A program made the translations under genes and the position numbers. The notes under the pieces were generated by a model that was not told the origin of the DNA, ran no database searches, and saw only the letters and a program-made list of their open reading frames with translations. Source: Aplectana chamaeleonis (Eukaryota; Nematoda; Chromadorea; Rhabditida; Cosmocercidae). From it: 64,000 bases of DNA. Below, piece by piece: positions 35,953-44,866 of the stretch (position 1 is its first letter; each line of letters begins with the position of its first letter). The DNA lies in contig JAPDOI010000445.1 in the NCBI GenBank assembly GCA_029168955.1, positions 310,001 through 374,000 of the forward strand, in the 5' to 3' direction.

Positions 35953-36592
35953 GGATAGACTCGTCATCATCGTTGGAGGGGTATCGACGACGGAGAATGC
36001 ACCATCTACTCTGGCAGCGTCGATGAGCAAATAGTGGTAGGCTAGGCGATAGCTGTAAGGAAGCAGTTTATGTTATAATAGAGGGATCCAGTTCAACCTC
36101 ATCTAGGAATGAATTCGTGTGACTGCGGAATCACAGACGATTCAATCTGCGGATGATTTGAGGGAGGTCTTGTATGATGGTTTCGGCTTGTTGCTAACAA
36201 GGATAGCTCGTTAACATGCTGTTATCGCTAGAATCGACAGAGATGTGAAGACGGTTTTTCTAACAGGGACCCAAAATATTCACGAAAAGGTTTGCCCTGT
36301 GGAACAAACATCGGGCAATGGTTACCGCCCTGTAGATTTGTGTGTACGCAGCGATCTGATTATTGCATCAACATACAAGAAGAATGATCGCGGTCATTAG
36401 CTTACGTGGCAGAAACCAACACAGCTACCTCCAAAAAAGCAGCGAAGGCGGAAGATGACATTTTTTAAGCTACAACTCGACTCTGTCCGGACAAGGATCA
36501 CGCCAGTGTCGATCCGAAGACAGGTGAAGATGCGCCCTTGCCGCGTCAGGCGGAAGCCAGCCGATTGAAGTCAAGTAAAGATTTTTCTAGTT
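35953..36592 (+). pseudogene. RTE-type retrotransposon: endonuclease remnant fused to 3' end
   Basis: Broken plus-strand frames carry apurinic-type endonuclease signatures: DGECTIYSGSVDEQIVVG near 35985-36035, AIAVRKQF just after, then PVDLCVRSDLIIASTYKK and LTWQKPTQLPPKKQRRRKM near 36330-36450, and FKLQLDSV. Stops interrupt (for example TAG between GH and LTWQ). The homology then jumps to the element's 3' terminus (GATGCGCCCTTGCCGCGTCAGGCGGAAGCC, 36525-36590, here split by position only), so the reverse transcriptase has been deleted. Normal RTE proteins have the endonuclease followed by RT. The copy is dead. Confidence 0.75.
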
Positions 36593-36732
36593 AGCCACAG
36601 TCATTCAAAAGCACACATTATATTCGAGAAATTTCTGCGACCAATTCGTTTTTGTCAGTCACCAGCGGTCGCTCTTCACGCCTTTCATGGCTACATTGAA
36701 AACCCTTTATAAAATTGTAGATCAAAAAAGGT

Positions 36733-36827
36733 GAAGGTTGGCTCAAACTCGGTGCCATATGCTATAACATAGGCGAACCAAGTTTGCGCCAATTTTCAGC
36801 AGAGAACGCGAAGTCTCTTAAAGTCAA
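36733..36827. repeat. Palindromic element, copy 2 of 3 (left arm truncated)
   Basis: GAAGGTTGGCTCAAACTCGG and the inverse CCAAGTTTGCGCCAA surround GTGCCATATGCTATAACATA. The outer left arm seen in copies 1 and 3 is missing, and the right arm runs straight into a family B MITE. Confidence 0.75.
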
Positions 36828-37310
36828 AGTTCACGATAAGAATCGTTTTTCTGCTTTTCCACCTATCTTGAAGACGGTCCCATGCTGATTCCAATGATTT
36901 TTTTGAAATCGTGCAAGACCTTCTAGGAACGGAGTTATGGTCCCTTAAAAATTGAGCTAGGGTAGCATGGTGGACGAGTTGCCCGAGGCTTGTAACTTCC
37001 GTCTTTTGCAGCCGATGTATGCGAGCTGGCCTGAGTAAAGAGAGAAGTTGGAAATGAAGGGAAGAACGGGGCTAATAATCCGAAACCATCGCTCATCTCA
37101 CAATCTCGAGCATTCATTTGTTCACGTCGGTGGGCGTGGACAGTGCACCTGGGTGTGACGAGTTGACGGATGTCCAACTTTGGGGCCGTAGTGGACCGTT
37201 CCGAGCTAATTTTTCTTGGTTTTTTCGACGTTAGGGTTGCGCTAGGCCCCGCAGCTGCCGATCTCCACCAGAAAATCAGAAATGGTTTTTATCGTGGACA
37301 CTGCCTTCAA
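36828..37310 (+). mobile_element. MITE family B, copy 3
   Basis: Ends TTAAAGTCAAAGTTCACGAT and ATCGTGGACACTGCCTTCAA. The interior matches copy 1 (TTCTAGGAACGGAGTTATGG, GGTGGACGAGTTGCCCGAGG). Confidence 0.85.
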
Positions 37311-37618
37311 AGGACATTTTACGGAGTTAATTTTTTTATTAATACGTGACACTTGAAACACGAAACGCAGTAGCTGTAACATAGACAGTAAAATAAAACA
37401 GCGATGCCATTGAATCGCAACAGAGCAGAACGTGTTTATCGGATGAGTTAGTTCCTGAGGGGGGTGTTTTTTTTTGAGTGGGATGTTGATCGAATGCACC
37501 TCGCGGGGGCAGTTCGGAAGAGACGCGTGACGCGCGCGGCAGAAAACCGCCGCGCACACGTCTTCATTTGAGGGCGTTAACCGAGCGTCAACTATTTCTC
37601 TTGTCAGAGGCCACACAG

Positions 37619-38171
37619 TTGAAGGCAGTGGTCGCGCTCAAATATGCTCGTCTTCTTTTCCTCTCTAAACCCTTTTCTGGGTATAGAGTAGTAGAACCTG
37701 TAAGAAAAAGACGCGAAAAAATCGAAAATAGCTGTTTTGGGCCAAATTCAAAGCCTGAACTTTCTTGTTTTTTGATTGTGGACGAGTCCACCCCACATCA
37801 TCGGCACCGACGATCTCTAATATCGAGAACATCAGCTGGCTCGGAATTGAATTTCAATCAATGAACTTTCGGATTTATGTACACATCTAGTCAAAAACAT
37901 TGGTTGAAGTGCTTGTTTTCATTGTTCAACTGTTTTATTAGGTAAATTTGCATTTATTTCTTCCTTTGAGTGTCGACGATTTTTGAATGCTTCGCATGAG
38001 CCTGTGATCTTTCTGTGCACGTGTGCACGAACTAAAAATTTAGGGTCTTAATAAATCTAATTCTAGCCCGTTTTTCACCGCGCTACCTTCATAGTTTTTG
38101 AGCTGTTTTAGATCTAAGCTGATTTTTATAGTTTTTTCGATTAAGTTTTTCATCTTGACCACTGCCTTTAA
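37619..38171 (+). mobile_element. MITE family C, copy 2
   Basis: Ends TTGAAGGCAGTGGTCGCGCT and TTGACCACTGCCTTTAA; the interior is about 90% like copy 1 by eye, including the TGTGCACGTGTGCACGAACT palindrome. A short exon-like frame continues just past its right end to about 38339, but the GGGTAGTT(C)CGAGGTATA end is itself repeated at 38529, so no gene was called. Confidence 0.9.
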
Positions 38172-38684
38172 CGCTCTACAACGACGACGCTCACGCGGCG
38201 ATTTTCCGCTTCAAGTGTGCCCCCTCGCGGTGATATTGATCAACGTGCTTTTTGATCGGGAAAGCAGACAAAACCTAGAGATCAGCAGGCTCAGAGAGAT
38301 CGGCAAAGCATGGTTAGAGGACCGGGTAGTTCCGAGGTATACACCTCAAAATTTTTGGGAGACAAAAGTTCACCCTGCGACACCCCTCTTGTCACTGAAT
38401 AGACGTCAGAAAATGATTTGTTGAGCTTGACTAGAAAGGTTCTGCCAGCGATAAAGCTTTTAATCTAGCTGGCTGTCCTAGAATGCGAATCTATGCTCCG
38501 AAATTTGAAAATGAAAGGTAGAAGAACGGGTAGTTTCGAGGTATAAACCATCAGAAGCCTAGAAAAAAATGAAAACAAACAACATCGATGTCAATCATAT
38601 TATATAGAGATTGAGGTTGATCATCCAAAGTCATTAGCATCGAGAATTCAGCAAACCGTCCAACAATAAAATCGTGATTTTCAG

Positions 38685-38798
38685 GTACCGATTGATTACT
38701 CTCAACATGTAAGCGTTACTGCAGTTGTTTTCAATGGTTTTTCGAAGATTCTAGAAAAAAACAGAGGTGATGTTCATAGGCCGGTGATTGTTAACTAG
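38685..38798 (+). CDS. Possible terminal exon, low confidence
   Basis: A strong acceptor (GTGATTTTCAG ending at 38684) is followed by 37 open codons (VPIDYSQHVSVTAVVFNGF and NRGDVHRPVIVN) and TAG. A GTAAGC within it could also act as donor after 24 bases. No upstream partner exon was identified and no family is recognised. Confidence 0.28.
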   Translation, partial: VPIDYSQHVSVTAVVFNGFSKILEKNRGDVHRPVIVN

Positions 38799-41700
38799 CG
38801 AATAGGGCACTTTTTTTAAATAGGAGTGATAAATGCGTGCTAGCACTTACTGGGTGTTGGACTGCGCATGAAACTAAAATTTAAGAAGCCTCGCTTGTAC
38901 ACTGACTACCGGAACTGATAGCTATAGTCTGTTTCATCGAGCCAGCCAACGAAGAGCCCAAGGAATTAATGCTATTTCCTCTGCGTTCGTCCGCCTTACC
39001 GTAATCCGACCACAAGATCATTCGTAATTTTCACGTACCCATTCTTTTGTTTGCCTACTTCGATTCTAAGATTCTTCTGCGTTATCTTTGTGAAAAATGC
39101 CGTATACTACGAGAAACAGCTCGTAAGTGTCGAACGTATGTTGGACTTGGTGAATTAGATGACTCCGTGTCCTCCGGGCTGTTATCCATATCCTAGAGCA
39201 CACTAGATGTCACGTAGAAAGATGTACTTTTTTCATCGGAGCTAAATTCCACTCCGTAGTTCCGCTAGTGCAGCATGCAGCACATAATCAAGCTGGACCA
39301 CCGGAAGGTGGGACCAACGGAATTTCATTATTAAAAGACTAGTATATACATCAAAGGCCAATCTCGTTCATTTTTGGCAAGGTTAACTCAAACGGCATGG
39401 AAGACACTGCTTCGTGTACCGTTGGCATGGATCGTGAAGAGACTTTGCCTTCCCCATTGTAGGTCGGCGCAAACTCGGTGCATCTATGTTACAGCATATG
39501 GCACCAAGTTTGCGCCAACCTTCAGTAGTGAACCCAAAGTCTCCTCAGGATCCATGCCGACGCTACATGGTTTACGCACGCTGCGTGCGCCAGAGACGCA
39601 CAGGGAACGCGCGAACTTGGACTCTTCATTGGCTGACTCGATCTGAACAGACTGCAACAGATCAGTCAATTCAGTAAAGATTGCCTGTTATTTTGCAGCC
39701 GGTTCGTGAATGGGATCGAAGGTGGTCTCGTCAGACTTCTTCATAGTGGTCGTTTATCCTTCCACCAACAGAAATATAAACGGCACCATGCATAACTTCT
39801 TCGAGGGTGCCTCATTTTTGTGGACAGCTCTAGGCTTCGGAAATGCTACCTGTTAGCATTCTAATGCGGAATAAAATGGGACAAAATTGAAAAATTTCAA
39901 AACGATGTATATTCACCTACTTCAGACATGTTCGGAAGTCAATGCTGGAGATTCCAGGGATAAAGGAGCTCCCATATGTGAAGCACGACAATTGAGCAAT
40001 CAACTTCGCATAAGATCAATTTGCGAAAGCCATGTGAGTTGCGGGAATGAAACCGACGTACTTGTGGGCAGTGACACATTGGCACGAACGCGCGCTAACA
40101 CTTCACGGGCTGTGTAAGGTTCGTCCGAATGAATTGGGACTGACCGCCCACACGGTCGGCGTGCGTGTGGAGCAGCCGTCGCAAAGGCGTCATTTTGGAT
40201 GAGCCTTACCATAACTACAAACAGGTGATTGGGATATTATTCACCATTAGTCAAGTATTCCTGTTGATCAATTTCCAAGTTTGAGAAAATTCATCGTGGC
40301 AGCCGTTTCACATGAACGCCGGCCGCGTAAGCGGACAGTCTCTTTCGGACGGAGTTTATGGACTTAGGCAGTGAGTGTGACAGCCGGGTGTCAATTGTTC
40401 ACGACAGGCCTACCGAATTTCCGTTAACTCTAACAGAATGACGGACACTCACACACGGTAAGGCGATCATATGTAAGCTCTGGTACATCCGTAGTGACCT
40501 GTCGATTTTGATTATCACCAGTAGCGGAGCGGTGAGCCTCGGTGAGGTATAACTAGTGATATGGAGGTTCCGACAAAAAAGCCACCGCTCCGCGCTGTGA
40601 TAATGGAAAACAGGAGTTAACTTCAACTGGAGCAGAGTCCACATATATATCATCGTAAGCTCCGATTTTCAACGTGCATTCTCTGACAAAAATCTATCAA
40701 TATTCAGAATGCTCCTACGAGAAAAGAGTTGGAAATTCTGAAGCGTATACTGAGTACACCAGCTATTCAGGTACCTACTCCTTTTTCAGAGTCCTTAAAC
40801 TTTTTCCAAGGGACCTCATTTCCCTTTCCGCAACATGAACTACTCCATGTTTTACGTGTGCGGAGCTTTGCACCTCGACTTTACTGAGTAATATAGAAAG
40901 AGCCCTCCGAAGAGTGGGGCATGGCTGGCCCTGAGGTTGGTGAAAGGGACCGTTCAACGCTGTATGGGAAGTGAAAGATACAAGTGTTATACTACATCTG
41001 TTGGCCGTAGTCGTGATCACCGATTATCAGCTGGTTGCTTACGTCACATGTTCTTACCCTGCCCTGTACGGAATTAGTAAGCTTTTTCAGCTTTTTCTCT
41101 TTTATTCGGTTAGCATGGGATGCGGAACTCCGCATATTTATAACGCTTTGCCAGGACTTCACATTGGTGCTGAAAGATGGAACGCCGAGTTTTCATCGAT
41201 GCCCCTAGTATGTAAACAATCTTTGGGGCTGTGGCATTCTCCGAGAGATCCGCATTTCTATGTCCGCTTATTGTTAGAGGGAGTTGTTTTTTTTTGTCTA
41301 AATATCATAATAAAATTTTTGCTTTAATAGAGGCTCGCAACTGCTTATCAATCGAGTGACGGCTGTCCAGAAACGCCCCAGGTACTTCCCACACTTGATA
41401 AAAAGTTGCCTGCACTCCCGCTGATTCAAACGCAAGGGTATGGAATGAGTTTCAGTGCACCAATTTATGGCCTGGTCACTCTAAATTCCTTGAGTCTTGT
41501 CGATACAACCAGCATGGTTGCGCGTTCTAGTCATCTCGCATTGGAGAATGAAGCCTGTAGCAGCGATTAGGTCCAGATCAAAAAGGGAGTTGCGCCCGCG
41601 CTGACATTAGGATCGTTCACTCTAGGCCCTATAGGCAAACAAAAAGCGTATACGCAGCGAATTTCCATGACGCGTATCGCGTCCGGATGAACACCCACGC

Positions 41701-42166
41701 TTTAGGCTCATCTTTTTTGTGTAATGGGTATAAAAGACAATAGTCTCGGGCATCTCCACCCTCGTGTTCAAACTCGTGAGTTCCTTGCCAAATCAGCATA
41801 TGTAGAAAATTATCGTCCGCCGCTCAGTAATGCTAGGGCCATAAGTTCGATAAATGTGCACCAATTCACATAATACCGCTCGAGGGCGCCGCTCCAAGAA
41901 GTGTGGAGCCTATAGGAAAATTCAGCCGTCCAGGGCTGGCGTCATGAGCAGCAAATCCTGAGTCGCGATTCAGTTTGTGCGTGATGAGCGGCAAATCCCT
42001 AGTTGTGATTTTGATTTTCTCCCAGTTACATTTGGCTTCTATCCTTATCAGCCCTGGCCAGAGCTGCATTAATGATAAAAAAGTCAAGTACAAGGAGAGG
42101 AAATTCCGACAAGGATTTAGACAAAAAAAAACATTCTGAAGAAGTACACAGTGTTACAAACGCTCT
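38799..42166. other. Long unassigned stretch
   Basis: Apart from the palindromic element at 39423-39560 I see no supported gene. A 118-codon frame at 40971-41327 (+) has hydrophobic stretches (HLLAVVVITDYQLVAYV and GVVFFCLNIIIKFLL) but starts at GTG and lacks a splice context. Frames at 39887-40212 are open on both strands. Confidence 0.35.
39423..39560. repeat. Palindromic element, copy 3 of 3
   Basis: Full-length copy: GGCATGG, GAAGAGACTTTG and TCGGCGCAAACTCGGTGC on the left, with the inverse GCACCAAGTTTGCGCCAACC, CAAAGTCTC and CCATGCC on the right. The loop (ATCTATGTTACAGCATATG) is inverted relative to copy 1. Confidence 0.85.
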
Positions 42167-42681
42167 TAAAGGCATCGTACACGATGAAAACCGTATTTGG
42201 GTTTATGCGTTCATTCAGACTAGTGGGCCATGACAATGTCACTCAGAAAGTTTAGAGTTCCAAAACCGTCTCTGACTGAAGATTCGCTCACCTCAAAAAG
42301 GCTTCCTGGGTTTGGGGGCCGGCCTTGGGGTCGATCCGTTGTTACAAAGAACAAAACTCCTGGGTTGCTGACGGCGGGTGTGCCTTGACGTGTCGTAGGG
42401 CGCAATGCACACGCCAGTCAATTTCGAATTCGACATCGATCGAAAGCAGCTGGCAGCACTGGACGCAGCAGGTTGCTGAAAGGCGAGCAAAGAAAAGGAA
42501 AAATCGATCGCTCACCTGAACCGCGTCCCCGTTGAATTGCTTCCGACGCTGCGTCATGGAACGAATCGTAAAACTGTTCCATGCGTTCTCCGCGCAACTA
42601 TCCCAAGTTGACGTGGGCGCGAACTTCAAATTCGTTTTGATTTTGCAAGTAGGGGGCGCTCGCGACGAATCCTTATAACCC
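42167..42681 (+). mobile_element. MITE family D, copy 2 (right end missing)
   Basis: Begins CTTAAAGGCATCGTACACG and follows copy 1 (ATTCAGACTAGTGGGCCATG; TCCGTTGTTACAAAGAACAA; CGCGCAACTATCCCAAG). It loses homology before the terminal GTGTACGATGCC and abuts a family B MITE at 42682. Confidence 0.8.
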
Positions 42682-43176
42682 TTCAAGGCAGTGTTCACAA
42701 CAGAAATCGTTTTTCTGTTTTCTCACCTATTTTGAAAACGGTCCCATACTGATTCCAATGATGTCTCTGGAATTGTACAAGACTTTCTGGGAACGGAGTT
42801 ATGGTCCCTCAAAACTTGAGCTAGCAAAGCATGGTGGACGAGTTGTCCGAGGCTTTTAACTTCCTTCTTTTGCAGCCAATGTATGCGAGCTGACCTGAGT
42901 AAAGAGAAATGTTGAGAATGAAGGGAAGAACGGGGCTATTTATCGGAAACCATCGCTCATCTCACGATCTTGAGTTCTCATTTGTTCACGTCGGAGAGCG
43001 GGCATTGCGCGTTTGGGGTTCGTCTTGCACTCAAAGTAGCAACCTCGGGCTCTTCTGGGGCTCTTCCTGGTTCGTTTTCATGCGTTCTTTCAACGTTAAC
43101 GTTACAGCGTGCCCCTCCACCACCCAATCTTAGTGGAAACTATAACACATTTTTTTATCGTGAACACTGCCTTTGA
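42682..43176 (+). mobile_element. MITE family B, copy 4
   Basis: Ends TTCAAGGCAGTGTTCAC and ATCGTGAACACTGCCTTTGA; interior as in copy 1 (GGTGGACGAGTTGTCCGAGG, CCATCGCTCATCTCACGATC). Confidence 0.87.
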
Positions 43177-43298
43177 CACAAGTTTGGCGCTGCAAAATGT
43201 ACTCTACGACCACTCGTAGCCGAAGAATTCAGCAACGACAGTCATTTTCGTTTCCTTCTAGACTTTTCGCAGTGTTAAAATGAAATGCTGCATTTTAG

Positions 43299-43423
43299 GT
43301 TGACGAATTGTGTAGCGACATTGACGGCACATGCTATGTTGTAACGGATTACGTCGAGGATGGAGTGGAAGGGTTTCTTTCATTCGTTTATACACCTAAC
43401 AAAAAAACCTACGGAGAGAATAC
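43299..43423 (+). CDS. Coding-like exon running into the giant inverted repeat
   Basis: After an acceptor-like CATTTTAG (ending at 43298) a phase-0 frame encodes VDELCSDIDGTCYVVTDYVE then DGVEGFLSFVYTPNKKTYG. Protein-like composition stops where the inverted-repeat arm begins (about 43420); the frame itself runs on to a stop at 43533-43535 inside the arm. No donor GT is seen at the boundary, so the exon may have been cut by the repeat. It could belong to the gene whose next exons lie in the repeat's loop, but phase cannot be checked. Confidence 0.4.
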
Positions 43424-43887
43424 AATACCGGCCATAACTTCTGTCCCAAAGCGCATCGGCGACGCGAAATCGCGTCGAAACGTTCGGAGTGGACTTTTTG
43501 AGAACCTGAAAAAACCATTCGGTTCCTATCGATGAAGAGATTCCGTTTATATGTTCAGACTTAAGAAAAACCCGAGTCTTAACCTAGTTATAGCCTATTT
43601 TCCCTAAAAGGAGTCTAAATCTTTGTGAGTGGTTACTTTCTGAATCCGAAAACACTAATCGCTTTCTCTCGTCGTCCTGATTCCAAAAATCTTTTCCAGT
43701 TCAGAAAAATGTTACTTCTTGACATAGTTATGGCATATTTCGCACACCCAAAGAGTAGGAATGCTCTATCAACGGCGAAACTTGAACGTGAGCATCACCA
43801 GTATAGTTGTGTCGTAATTCTGACTTCAAAGCTTTCTCTGTACCTGGAAAAGTGTGAGATTTGACTCTTAATCTTTCTTAGTTTTAT

Positions 43888-44262
43888 ATGAACTCGGTTT
43901 TGGCGATGGTCTCCCTTCAATTAATCGGTTCTCCGCGCTCTCCACGCTATTGCTCTCCTCTCTCTGACGCACTCCTCGCTGCATGTACTGCCTCGCTCGA
44001 AAACAGTCTCCCAAAACCGAATAAAATTCGAGGAGCGGAGACGGTGTGGAGAGTCAGTATTATGAAAGCTCGGTATCTGAAAGACCAAAGGTCGAAATGG
44101 GAGAGGAGTAAACATCATGGGTGTTCTCTGAGATATCACTATAGCGAGACGGAACGCTGGTCGACTCAGAAAATAAAGCAGTTATCTAAACAGGTGCATC
44201 AGCATCAAAAGACAATCGGAACAGGAGTTAGCGTTATGGGTGGTTTGCCCCTGATTTACTAA
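43888..44262 (+). CDS. 124-codon frame in the left arm of the inverted repeat
   Basis: ATG-started frame (MNSVLAMVSLQ ... RYLKDQRSKW ... TGVSVMGGLPL) ending in TAA at 44260-44262. The mirrored right-arm copy (45725-46099, minus) preserves the whole frame with about ten residue changes and no indel or stop. No domain or signal recognised. It could be an element-encoded protein or chance conservation between recently duplicated arms. Confidence 0.3.
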   Translation: MNSVLAMVSLQLIGSPRSPRYCSPLSDALLAACTASLENSLPKPNKIRGAETVWRVSIMKARYLKDQRSKWERSKHHGCSLRYHYSETERWSTQKIKQLSKQVHQHQKTIGTGVSVMGGLPLIY

Positions 44263-44866
44263 ACCCTATTCTCACACTACGGTGAGTAATTCAGTGGTTA
44301 TAGACCACTCAGCCAGCGCGCGCGGTCGCGGCGCGCACAGCATTGATTCGTTTCCCACTCATCATTGAGCACTCTTCCGGGAATGCGGATGTAAAATCAT
44401 GTCATAAAAGAAAAGTATCGGATCCACGTTTTATAAAAAAAATGCATTCTCACCTAGTTGAGAAAAATCATCCGTATTAGCTCAATTTAAAAAGAAATAT
44501 CCAACAGTGCCATTCTGAAAATTCTCTGTTGCCGGTGAGTGGTTCTGAGGATGCAGAACACCCAGTCAGCGCGCGCGGTTGCGACGCGCACAGCATTGAT
44601 TCGTTTCTCAGGCGAAGGGTGTGACTCATCATTGAGCAATCTTCCGGGAATGCATACAAAGAAAAGTATCGGATCCACGTTTTATAAAAAAATCGTTTCC
44701 CAGGCGAAGGGTGTGACTCATCTTTGTGCACTCTTTGGTCATCATTCAGTACCAGTAAAGTATTGAATCCACGTTTTATTAGCAAAAATCACAATTGTAC
44801 CAAGGTAGAAAAAAACTTAAACAGACATAACAAAATCCGCTAAAGTTTGTGAGAAAACTCGAAGAA

